NCBI GenBank assembly: GCA_050257395.1
Contig: JBLMWU010000338.1
Span: forward strand, 1 to 34,654
DNA from: JAIRTY01 sp050257395
GTDB lineage: Bacteria > Actinomycetota > Actinomycetes > Streptosporangiales > Streptosporangiaceae
Length of the DNA: 34,654 nt
Direction: 5' to 3'
Shown here one piece after another: positions 8,132 through 14,838 of this stretch. Numbering within the stretch: the first letter of the stretch is position 1; every line of letters starts with the position of its first letter. Under the pieces are notes generated by a model. It worked only from the letters and a program-made list of their open reading frames with translations, was not told the origin of the DNA and did not search any database. A program made the position numbers and the translations under genes.

Positions 8132-8779
8132 TCAGGGCGCGGGCCGGACCAGGTACGGGGTCAGGTCCAGGCCGTTGATGTCGGCCAGCCGCTCGCCCGC
8201 GGCGATCCGGGCCAGCACCTGCTCCTCCCGGGCGGCGAGCGCGGTGGCGGCGTCCCGGACCGCGGGCCAGCCGTCGGCGGGGATGACCACTGCGCCGTCC
8301 CGGTCGGCCACCACCTGGTCGCCGGGGGAGACCAGCACGCCGCCGACCACGACCGGCTGCCCGATGGAGACGACGGCCGCCTTGTCCGCCCGGGCCGGGG
8401 CGGTGCCGGTGCTCAGCACCGGGAAGCCGAGCCGGTCGATGTCCTCGGTGTCGCGCACCGGGCCCTCGATCACCAGCCCGGCCAGCCCGTGCGCGGCCGC
8501 GTCCGCGGCGACCAGGCCGCCGAACAGCCCGGCGGTGGTGGTGCCGCCGCCGTGGCAGACGATCACGCTGCCGGGCGGGGCCTGGTACACGGCGGCCTGC
8601 ACCGCCAGGTTGTCGCCGGGCGCGCAGGCGGCGGTGAACGCCGGGCCGCACAGGTAGCGCCGGCCCGTGAACAGGGTGAGCCCGGTCATCACCCGCGCCC
8701 TGCCGCCCGCGGCCTGGGCGACCTGCGGCGCCGCCAGCAGCGGGCCGTCCTGCGGGTTACCGGTCTGCGGGCTGCTCAT
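8132..8779 (-). CDS. RraA-family protein (HMG/CHA aldolase-like)
   Basis: 215-aa member of the RraA / class II pyruvate aldolase fold. It has the family hallmark GDQVVADRDGAVVIP (153-167) and the GPVRD motif (106-110), whose Arg109 and Asp110 match the pyruvate-binding and metal-binding residues of 4-hydroxy-4-methyl-2-oxoglutarate aldolases. An aldolase or oxaloacetate decarboxylase activity is therefore more likely than RNase E inhibition. GGAGGAG lies upstream of the ATG. The first 23 bp overlap the 3' end of the CbbR-like gene on the same strand, so the two are co-transcribed. The substrate and the reason for pairing with CbbR are unknown. Confidence 0.82.
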   Translation of the reverse strand: MSSPQTGNPQDGPLLAAPQVAQAAGGRARVMTGLTLFTGRRYLCGPAFTAACAPGDNLAVQAAVYQAPPGSVIVCHGGGTTTAGLFGGLVAADAAAHGLAGLVIEGPVRDTEDIDRLGFPVLSTGTAPARADKAAVVSIGQPVVVGGVLVSPGDQVVADRDGAVVIPADGWPAVRDAATALAAREEQVLARIAAGERLADINGLDLTPYLVRPAP

Positions 8780-9695
8780 ACGGGGCTCCTCCGGGTCGGG
8801 ACTGCTGCGGGACCGAGAAGTCGCCAGTCTGCACCACGTGCGCGACCAGCAGCTCGGCGGGCGCGGGCAGCGGCCCGGGGTGGGCGAGCAGATACCAGTC
8901 CCGGTACAGCGGGGTGCCGGGCACCGGCAGGGTGGCCAGGCGGCCCGCGGCCAGCTCCCCGGCCACCGCGTCCCGCGACACCAGGGTCACCCCCAGCCCC
9001 ACCCGGGCGGACTCGCGGATCGCCACGTTGGAGCCCACCAGCAGGGTTGGCGGCGCCAGGTCCAGCTCGGCGAGCAGCGCGTCGGTGCTGGCCCTGGTGC
9101 CGGAGCCGGGCTCGCGCAGCAGCCAGGTCTGCTGCCCGAGCCAGGCCAGCAGGTCTGCGCCAGCGGCCCGGGCGGCCAGGCCCGGCGCCGCCACCACCAC
9201 CAGCGCGTGCGGCCGGACCGCGCGCACGGTCACGCTCCAGCCGGGCTCGGGGCGGCCGGTCAGCACCAGATCGACCTGGTGGCGGTCGAGCAGGGCGCGC
9301 ACCCGGTCCCGGTTGCCCGCCTCCAGCCGCAGGCCCATCTGCGGGTGCTCGCGCAGGAACCCGCCGAGCAGGCCGGGCACGAGCTGCTCGGCCGCGGTGG
9401 TGACCGCCGCCATGCGCAGCTCGCTGCGCTCGGGATCGGCCGCCGCGGCGGCGGCCAGCCCGGCCTCGTCCAGCAGGCCCAGGATCCGCCGGACGTACCC
9501 GGCGTAGGCGTCGCCCGCGCTGGTCAGCCGCAGGCCGCGCCCGTCCGGGGCCAGCAGGGTCACGCCGAGGGACTTCTGCAGCGCGGCCAGCGAGGCGGAC
9601 ACGGCGGCCTGGGTGACCACCAGGTCCTCGGCGGCCGCCCGCACGGACCCGTGGTCGGCCACCGCGAGGAAGGTGCGGAGCTGGTTGAGTGTCAC
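8757..9695 (-). CDS. cbbR: LysR-family regulator, CbbR-like
   Basis: 312-aa LysR regulator. The N-terminal winged helix (about 1-60; QLRTFLAVADHGSVRAAAED) is followed by a periplasmic-binding-type effector domain. That domain carries features typical of CbbR/CmpR: TTAAEQLVPGLLGGFL, GNRDRVRALL, a DLVLTGRP strand, LLREPGSGTR, a GSN-AI segment, GLGVTLVSRD and a PLYRDWYL strand. CbbR proteins sense metabolites such as RuBP or NADPH and activate cbb operons. GTG at 9695 is preferred over an upstream TTG at 9725 because GGGG is properly spaced and the family start aligns. It sits about 2.7 kb upstream of cbbL, separated by the MFS/MarR pair. The specificity assignment is by resemblance and context. 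Confidence 0.8.
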   Translation of the reverse strand: MTLNQLRTFLAVADHGSVRAAAEDLVVTQAAVSASLAALQKSLGVTLLAPDGRGLRLTSAGDAYAGYVRRILGLLDEAGLAAAAAADPERSELRMAAVTTAAEQLVPGLLGGFLREHPQMGLRLEAGNRDRVRALLDRHQVDLVLTGRPEPGWSVTVRAVRPHALVVVAAPGLAARAAGADLLAWLGQQTWLLREPGSGTRASTDALLAELDLAPPTLLVGSNVAIRESARVGLGVTLVSRDAVAGELAAGRLATLPVPGTPLYRDWYLLAHPGPLPAPAELLVAHVVQTGDFSVPQQSRPGGAPYEQPADR

Positions 9696-9721
9696 CGTTA
9701 CCCCGGACGACTCGGCTGATA

Positions 9722-9743
9722 TCAACCGACAGCCTATCGTTGA
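9722..9743. promoter_or_regulatory. Candidate LysR box upstream of cbbR
   Basis: TCAAC (9722-9726) and GTTGA (9739-9743) form an inverted repeat with a 12-bp gap in the A+T-richer divergent region between cbbR and the acVLRF1 gene. Spaced dyads of this kind are typical LysR autoregulatory sites. Confidence 0.45.
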
Positions 9744-9793
9744 GGGATTGACCGTTAAGTTTTGATTGAACGAACTACTGCAGGCGGACGGTG

Positions 9794-10594
9794 ATGACGG
9801 AACGCGGGCCTGGCCCGGGGCGATGGATCGACGTGCAGCCCGAACGGCTCACCCGGTGGGTGGAGTCCTTCGCGGCCCGGCACGGCGCGCTGGCGGCCGA
9901 GCCCGGCCCGGCAGGCGCGGTCATCCGGGCTGCGGACGGCGCCTCGGCCGACTGCCGGGTGCCGTTCCCGCCACTGGAGACGGGCTCACCTGCTGGGCCT
10001 GCCGCCGGGCGGGCTGGGCCGGCCACCCCGCCTGCCGATGGTGCGGGGCCAGCTGGGCCGCTGGCGGATGCCGGGGATCCGGCGGCCGGCGCTGGCACAG
10101 CGGCGGCGATAGGCCTGGCGGCCGTGATGGCCGCGCACGCGGCGGCCGGGCGCACCGTCGGCGTGCTGCTGGTCCGGCTCGGCGGCTACGCGGCGGGCGT
10201 GTTCACCGGCGCACCGCCCGCGCTGGCGGCATCCAAGACCGGGTCCCGGCTGGTGCACGGCCGCAGCGCGGCGGGCGGCTGGTCCCAGCAGCGGTTCGCC
10301 CGCCGCCGGGAGCAGCAGGCGGCCAGTGCGCTCAGCGCCGCCGCGGACACCGCCGCCCGGGTCTTCGCGCCGTACGAAGGCCGGCTGGACGCGGTGGTGC
10401 TCGGCGGGGACCGCCGGGCCGTGGCCGGCCTGAGCGGCGATCCGCGCCTGCGGCCCTACCTCGCGCTGGCGGTGGAGCGGTTCCTCACCGTGCCGGACCC
10501 GCGTCTGGCGGTGCTGCGCGACTGCGGGCGGCTGCTCCGCGCCGTGCAGATCCGGGTCGCTGAACCGCCGGTGCCGGGGCCGCCGGCGGGCTGA
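9794..10594 (+). CDS. acVLRF1-type peptidyl-tRNA hydrolase (Vms1-like release factor)
   Basis: Bacterial relative of the eRF1/Vms1 fold; the family is proposed to cleave peptidyl-tRNA on stalled or split ribosomes. The 266-aa protein starts GRWIDVQPERLTRWVESFAARHG. A core strand pattern LLVRLGGYAAGVFTG is followed by ASKTGSRLVHGRSAAGGWSQQRFARRR (about 146-171), in which the GxxxQ turn (Gln165/Gln166) matches the catalytic glutamine loop. A later AVVLGGDRRAV segment and the C-terminal region also fit. Residues about 60-108 are an Ala/Pro/Gly-rich insertion. ATG at 9794 or the adjacent GTG at 9791 could start it; ribosome site weak. The ABC-F translation-factor-like gene follows on the same strand. 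Confidence 0.8.
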   Translation: MTERGPGPGRWIDVQPERLTRWVESFAARHGALAAEPGPAGAVIRAADGASADCRVPFPPLETGSPAGPAAGRAGPATPPADGAGPAGPLADAGDPAAGAGTAAAIGLAAVMAAHAAAGRTVGVLLVRLGGYAAGVFTGAPPALAASKTGSRLVHGRSAAGGWSQQRFARRREQQAASALSAAADTAARVFAPYEGRLDAVVLGGDRRAVAGLSGDPRLRPYLALAVERFLTVPDPRLAVLRDCGRLLRAVQIRVAEPPVPGPPAG

Positions 10595-10696
10595 GCGGCC
10601 CGGTGGAGCCCGGCGGCACTGCTGGCGGCGGGGGGCTGCCGGGCCGGGAATGCGCGGGCCGCGCATATCCGTTCGTCCCCGTGCGGGGGCAGCCGG

Positions 10697-10702
10697 TACC
10701 CT
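10697..10702 (+). promoter_or_regulatory. Candidate -10 box of a leaderless leader ORF upstream of the ABC-F gene
   Basis: TACCCT is separated by exactly 6 nt from an ATG at 10709, the spacing seen at other probable leaderless starts in this window. TTCGTC at 10672-10677 is a weak -35 candidate with a 19-bp gap. Confidence 0.35.
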
Positions 10703-10708
10703 GTGACC

Positions 10709-10726
10709 ATGCTGCTCCGCTCGTGA
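10709..10726 (+). CDS. Putative five-codon leader ORF of the ABC-F gene
   Basis: ATG followed by four codons gives MLLRS, then TGA and immediately TAG. It sits right behind a TACCCT hexamer with leaderless spacing and ends 61 nt before the ABC-F GTG. Antibiotic-resistance ABC-F genes are often controlled by translation of short leader ORFs. No clear terminator/antiterminator pair is visible in the 61 nt, so a regulatory role is inference and chance occurrence is possible. Confidence 0.3.
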   Translation: MLLRS

Positions 10727-10787
10727 TAGGGACGCCCCGGCGGTAACGCGCGGCAACTGACGTCCTCGAGCTCTGGAGTCCTCACCC

Positions 10788-12386
10788 GTGATCGCAGCCA
10801 CCGGCCTGGAGCTGCGCGCTGGCGCGCGCCTGCTGCTGGGCGACGCGACCTTCCAGATCAGCGCCGGCGACAAGGTCGGGCTGGTGGGCCGCAACGGCGC
10901 GGGCAAGACCACCCTGGCCAAGGTGCTCGCCGGGCAGGCGCTGCCCGCCGCGGGCACCGTCCGGCGCGACGGCACCATCGGCTACCTGCCGCAGGACTCC
11001 CGGGCCGGCGACCTGACCGGGCTGGCCATGGACCGGGTGCTGTCCGCCCGCGGCCTGGACGAGGTGCGCACCGGCATGCGCGCGGCCGAGCAGCAGATGG
11101 CCGACCCCGACCCGCGGCGGCGCGACGCCGCGGTGCGCCGCTACAGCCAGCTGGAGGAACGGCTGGTCGTGCTGGGCGGGTACGCGGCCGAGGCGGAGGC
11201 CTCGGCGATCGCGTCCAGCCTCGGCCTGGCCGACCGGGTGCTGCACCAGCCGCTGCACACGCTGTCGGGCGGGCAGCGGCGCCGGGTGGAGCTCGCGCGC
11301 ATCCTGTTCGCCGGCGCCGACAGCATGCTGCTGGACGAGCCCACCAACCATCTCGACGCCGACTCCATCAGCTGGCTGCGCGACCACCTGCGCAGCTACC
11401 GGGGCGGGCTGGTGGTGATCAGCCACGACACCGGCCTGCTGGAGACGGTCGTCGGCAGGGTCTTCCACCTGGACGCCGACCGGTCCGTCATCGACATCTA
11501 CAACGTCGGCTGGAAGGCCTACCTGCAGCAGCGGGAGACCGACGCGCAGCGGCGCCGCCGGGAGCGCGCCAACGCGGAACGGCAGGCCTCGGCCCTGCAG
11601 GCGCAGGCCGACCGGATGCGCGCCAAGGCCACCAAGGCCAGGGCGGCGCAGGGCATGGAGCGGCGGGCCGAGCGGCTGCGGGCCGGGCTCGCGGCCGAGC
11701 GGCCGCGGGAGCGGGTGGCGAAGCTGCGGTTCCCCGAGCCCGCCCCGTGCGGCAAGACGCCGCTCACCGCCCAGGGGCTGTCGAAGTCCTACGGGTCGCT
11801 GGAAGTGTTCACCGACGTGGACGTGGCGGTCGACCGGGGCAGCCGGATCGTGGTGCTGGGTCTCAACGGAGCCGGCAAGACCACGCTGCTGCGGCTGCTG
11901 GGCGGCATCGAGCAGCCGGACACCGGGGAGGTCCGGCCGGGTCACGGCCTGCGCCTGGGCTACTACGCGCAGGAACACGAGACGCTGGCCGAGGACCGCA
12001 CCGTGCTGGAGAACATGCGCTCGGCCGCCCCGGACCTGACCGACGCCGAGCAGCGCAGCGTGCTGGGCTCGTTCATGTTCTCCGGCGACGCCGTGGACAA
12101 GCCGGCCCGGGTGCTGTCGGGCGGCGAGAAGACCCGGCTCGCGCTGGCACTGCTGGTGGTGTCGTCAGCGAACGTGCTGCTGCTGGACGAGCCCACCAAC
12201 AACCTGGACCCCGCCAGCCGGCAGGAGATCCTGGCCGCGCTGCGCCGCTACCGCGGCGCCATCGTGCTGGTCACGCACGACGAGGGGGCGGTCGGGGCGC
12301 TGTCGCCGGAGCGGGTGGTGCTGCTGCCCGACGGCGTCGAGGACACCTGGAGCGACGAGCTCGCCGATCTTGTCGCGCTCGCCTAG
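10788..12386 (+). CDS. ABC-F family ATPase (Rv1473-like)
   Basis: Soluble twin-ATPase of 532 aa with no membrane segments. Nucleotide domain 1 has Walker A GRNGAGKTT (34-42), LSGGQ (159-163) and LLDEPTNHLD. Domain 2 has GLNGAGKTT (358-366), LSGGEK (443-448) and LLLDEPTNNLD. Between them is an Arg/Ala-rich helical linker (about 245-300) that in ABC-F proteins reaches toward the ribosomal P/E sites. Members act as translation factors or protect ribosomes from antibiotics. Order and sequence match the conserved actinobacterial block seen in mycobacteria as Rv1472-Rv1473-Rv1473A, and the next two genes here are the small HTH protein and a crotonase. The GTG start has a weak ribosome site. A possible leader ORF lies upstream. 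Confidence 0.92.
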   Translation: MIAATGLELRAGARLLLGDATFQISAGDKVGLVGRNGAGKTTLAKVLAGQALPAAGTVRRDGTIGYLPQDSRAGDLTGLAMDRVLSARGLDEVRTGMRAAEQQMADPDPRRRDAAVRRYSQLEERLVVLGGYAAEAEASAIASSLGLADRVLHQPLHTLSGGQRRRVELARILFAGADSMLLDEPTNHLDADSISWLRDHLRSYRGGLVVISHDTGLLETVVGRVFHLDADRSVIDIYNVGWKAYLQQRETDAQRRRRERANAERQASALQAQADRMRAKATKARAAQGMERRAERLRAGLAAERPRERVAKLRFPEPAPCGKTPLTAQGLSKSYGSLEVFTDVDVAVDRGSRIVVLGLNGAGKTTLLRLLGGIEQPDTGEVRPGHGLRLGYYAQEHETLAEDRTVLENMRSAAPDLTDAEQRSVLGSFMFSGDAVDKPARVLSGGEKTRLALALLVVSSANVLLLDEPTNNLDPASRQEILAALRRYRGAIVLVTHDEGAVGALSPERVVLLPDGVEDTWSDELADLVALA

Positions 12387-12467
12387 CGCACGCGGCGGCC
12401 GGGCCATCTAAATGACTAACCGGGCTCACGGCGCTGGCCTGCGGAGTCGCCTGAAAAGTGAAAAAAG

Positions 12468-12521
12468 GCGTGATCATTTACCCCGATCTGGGTGGCCGAT
12501 CCCGTGTGGATGCGTGATCAT
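12468..12521. repeat. Direct repeat of GCGTGATCAT upstream of the small HTH gene
   Basis: Two identical 10-mers, GCGTGATCAT at 12468-12477 and 12512-12521, lie 44 bp apart start to start (about four helical turns). Each contains the palindrome TGATCA. A further dyad, GTGAC (12532-12536) and GTCAC (12543-12547), follows just before the ribosome site. All sit in the 182-bp gap before the HTH gene and may be its own operators. Confidence 0.45.
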
Positions 12522-12568
12522 GGCAGGGACGGTGACGCAGCGGTCACATCAGTTCACGGGAGGTACGC

Positions 12569-12790
12569 GTGGCCGAGAGCCTCAAGAAGGGAACCCGGGT
12601 AACCGGTGCCGATCGGGCCAAGCTGGCGGCTGATCTGCGGAAGAGGTACGACGCGGGGGAGAGCATCCGGTCGCTGGCTGCCTCCACCGGGCGCTCGTAC
12701 GGCTTCGTCCACCGCATCCTGACCGAGAACGGGGTCTCGCTGCGCGGCCGGGGCGGTGCCACCCGCGGCAAGGCGAAGGGCAAGCGCTGA
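12569..12790 (+). CDS. Small helix-turn-helix protein (Rv1473A-like)
   Basis: 73-aa basic protein. A helix-turn-helix spans about 26-53 (YDAGESIRSLAASTGRSYGFVHRILTENG), followed by a Gly/Arg/Lys-rich tail ending RGKAKGKR. The GTG start has an excellent ribosome site (GGGAGGT, about 5 nt upstream). Similar small proteins sit beside the ABC-F and crotonase genes across actinobacteria. A DNA-binding regulatory role is likely, but its targets are unknown. Repeats in its upstream region could be autoregulatory sites. Confidence 0.85.
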   Translation: MAESLKKGTRVTGADRAKLAADLRKRYDAGESIRSLAASTGRSYGFVHRILTENGVSLRGRGGATRGKAKGKR

Positions 12791-13584
12791 CCGACCCGGC
12801 GCCGGGCCCGGCTGAGCTGTCGCGTGCCGGGCTGCGCCTCGACGCCGGCCAGCCTGCCCCGGGTGCGGTCACGCTGTCGCTCGCCCGGCCTGACCGGCGT
12901 AACGCTCAGACGCCCGCCATGTGGCGAGGGCTCGCTGCTGCCCGCCACTGCCTGCCGGAGGGAACCCGGGTCGTCGTGGTGCGCGGTGACGGCCCATCGT
13001 TCTCGGCCGGCATCGATCTGCGCCTCTTCACCCCCGGCGGGGTGCCGGGCGAGGACGGCATCCCCAGCCCCGCCGACCCTGGCTTCGAGGAATGGATCGG
13101 CACCTGCCAGGAGGGGTTCACCTGGCTGCACGACCCGGACATCGTGACCGTGGCGGCGGTGCGCGGCCACGCCATCGGCGCCGGATTCCAGCTCGCGCTC
13201 GCCTGCGACCTGCGGGTGCTGGCCGACGACGCGCAGCTGTGCATGAAAGAAGCGGCACTCGGGCTGGTGCCTGACCTCGCCGGGACCAAGCCGCTCGTGG
13301 ACCTGGCAGGCCTGCCCCGGGCGCTGGAGCTGTGCCTGACCGCGCGGACAGTGCGGGCCAGCGAGGCCGCCCGGATCGGCCTGGCCGAACTGGTCGTCCC
13401 CGCAGCCGACCTGGACGCCGCCGTCAGCGACCTGGTGAGCGCCCTGCTGAGCACCGAGCCCGCGGTCGCCCGGGCGGTGAAGGAACTGCTGGCCGGCGCG
13501 CCCGGCCGGACCCTGGCCGGGCAGGCCGCCGCCGAGCGCCGCACCCAGGCCGCGCTCCAGCGCGCCCGGGCCGGCCAGTCCTGA
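12787..13584 (+). CDS. Enoyl-CoA hydratase/isomerase (crotonase) family protein with probable CTG start
   Basis: 265-aa crotonase. The oxyanion-hole segment SFSAGIDLRLF (71-81) and the GHAIGAGFQLALACD (127-141) and EAALGLVPDLAGT (155-167) blocks are clear. Glu155 matches catalytic Glu164 of rat hydratase, but Gln135 replaces Glu144, so simple hydratase activity is doubtful and isomerase or hydrolase-like chemistry is possible. The conserved first strands (VTLSLARPDRRNAQTPAMW) lie upstream of the only in-frame ATG (12919). Between the in-frame stop at 12631 and that ATG there is no ATG, GTG or TTG. CTG at 12787 overlaps the HTH stop (CTGA) and has AAGGG 6 nt upstream, so it is the best start. 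Mycobacterial echA12 (Rv1472) is the positional counterpart. Confidence 0.82.
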   Translation: MTDPAPGPAELSRAGLRLDAGQPAPGAVTLSLARPDRRNAQTPAMWRGLAAARHCLPEGTRVVVVRGDGPSFSAGIDLRLFTPGGVPGEDGIPSPADPGFEEWIGTCQEGFTWLHDPDIVTVAAVRGHAIGAGFQLALACDLRVLADDAQLCMKEAALGLVPDLAGTKPLVDLAGLPRALELCLTARTVRASEAARIGLAELVVPAADLDAAVSDLVSALLSTEPAVARAVKELLAGAPGRTLAGQAAAERRTQAALQRARAGQS

Positions 13585-13618
13585 CCGCGGCGCCAGGCCG
13601 TGCTGGCTGCCGCTGTGG

Positions 13619-14506
13619 TCAGCGGCTACCGGATTTCGCAGGTGCCGTCGAGCCCTGGCCAGCGGCGGTCACGGTGTGCTGGAGCAGGGTGGCGGTGGTG
13701 ACCGGGCCGACACCGCCGGGCACCGGGGTCAGCGCGCCAGCGACGGCGCCGGCCGCCCCGGCATCCACGTCACCGGTGAGGGTGCCGCTGGCGTCGGGGG
13801 TCGTGCCGACGTCCACCACCACCGCGCCGGGCCGCACGTGGGCCGCGCCGAGGAAGCGGGGCCGCCCGATCGCCGCCACCAGGACATCGCCCTGCCGGGT
13901 CACGGCCGGCAGGTCCCGGGTGCGGGAGTGGCAGATCGTGACCGTGGCGTTCCTGGCCAGCAGCAGGTGCGCGGCTGGCTTGCCCACCACCATGCTCCGG
14001 CCCACCACCACCGCGTGACTGCCTTCCAGCGGCACCTCATAGGCGTCGAGCAGCGTCAGCACCGCCGCCGCGGTCGCGGGCGCGAAGGCCGGCAGCCCGG
14101 CCAGCAGCCGGCCCGCGCTCAGCGGGCTGGCGCCGTCCACGTCCTTGCCGGGCGGGATCAGCGGGGTCAGCTCGTCGGCCCGCACGCCGGCGGGCAGCGG
14201 CGTCTGCAGGATGATGCCGTGCACGCCCGGGTCGGCGGCCAGCTCAGCCAGCTGCGCCGCGAGCTGGCGGGCGGTGGCGTCCGGGCCCAGGTCAGCGAGC
14301 CGGACGGCCAGGCCGGCCTTGCCCGCGGCGCCGGTGAGTGCGCGCACGTACCGGCGCGCTGACTCGTCCGCGGTCGCGACGGCCAGCGCCAGCGTGGGCA
14401 CGGTGCCCTGGCCGCGCAGCCGTTCCGCTGCCGCCGCCACGCTGGCCCGGATACCCGCCGCGACCGGCTTTCCGCGCAGCAGCCGGGCCTCGTGACCGCC
14501 GGGCAT
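13619..14506 (-). CDS. folD: FolD-family methylenetetrahydrofolate dehydrogenase, catalytic lysine missing
   Basis: FolD interconverts methylene-, methenyl- and formyl-tetrahydrofolate. This 295-aa protein keeps Gln101 (IILQTPLPAG), the PPGKDVDG block (Asp122/Asp124), the Rossmann motif VVVGRSMVVGKPAA and the C-terminal TPVPGGVGPVTTATLL. The family YVxxK motif reads YVRAL here: Leu57 replaces the lysine essential for cyclohydrolase activity. The protein may be dehydrogenase-only or altered in function, and a canonical FolD probably exists elsewhere. AGAGAGGA lies 7 nt before the ATG. It follows a truncated methyltransferase and an MBL hydrolase on the same strand. Confidence 0.88.
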   Translation of the reverse strand: MPGGHEARLLRGKPVAAGIRASVAAAAERLRGQGTVPTLALAVATADESARRYVRALTGAAGKAGLAVRLADLGPDATARQLAAQLAELAADPGVHGIILQTPLPAGVRADELTPLIPPGKDVDGASPLSAGRLLAGLPAFAPATAAAVLTLLDAYEVPLEGSHAVVVGRSMVVGKPAAHLLLARNATVTICHSRTRDLPAVTRQGDVLVAAIGRPRFLGAAHVRPGAVVVDVGTTPDASGTLTGDVDAGAAGAVAGALTPVPGGVGPVTTATLLQHTVTAAGQGSTAPAKSGSR

Positions 14507-14525
14507 GTGATGTCCTCTCTGCGGG

Positions 14526-14828
14526 TCAGAACCGGAACCGCACGATGCGGCTGGACCGGGTGAAGCCGGGCAGCAGGTTCATGACGCGGTACATGCGGCG
14601 GATGTTCGCGGGTGCCTTGGCCATCAGCTCCGGTGAGTCGTTCATCGGCGCCTCGCCGGCGTATTCGAGCCGCGGGTGCCAGCCGGCCAGCGCCGCGTCG
14701 AGACGGCGCATCGTCTGCTCGGCGTACTGATCGCCGAGGATCGGGTCTGGCAGCCGGTTGTCCAGCGCTTTGGCCTTGAGGACGGGGGTGAGGGTCTTCT
14801 GCACTCCGGCGAGTCCAGCGTCTCTCAC
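14526..14828 (-). pseudogene. Remnant of an LCM-family (class I SAM) methyltransferase, internally deleted
   Basis: A 100-aa ORF. Its N-terminus (AGLAGVQKTLTPVLKAKALD and LPDPILGDQYAE) matches the start of leucine-carboxyl-methyltransferase-like proteins. Its C-terminus (GWHPRLEYAGEAPM, then MYRVMNLLPGFTRSSRIVRFRF) matches their extreme end. The roughly 170 residues that carry the SAM-binding Rossmann fold in full-length members are absent, as if removed by an in-frame deletion. It begins at GTG, has no good ribosome site, and lies 10 nt after the MBL gene and 19 nt before folD. It cannot be an active methyltransferase. Whether the short protein is made is unknown. Family assignment is from memory of the motifs. 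Confidence 0.6.
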
Positions 14829-14838
14829 GACCGTGACA

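Noticed and set aside
10782..11978. A 398-codon open frame antisense to the ABC-F gene
   Set aside because: No motifs; the sense strand carries both ATPase domains.
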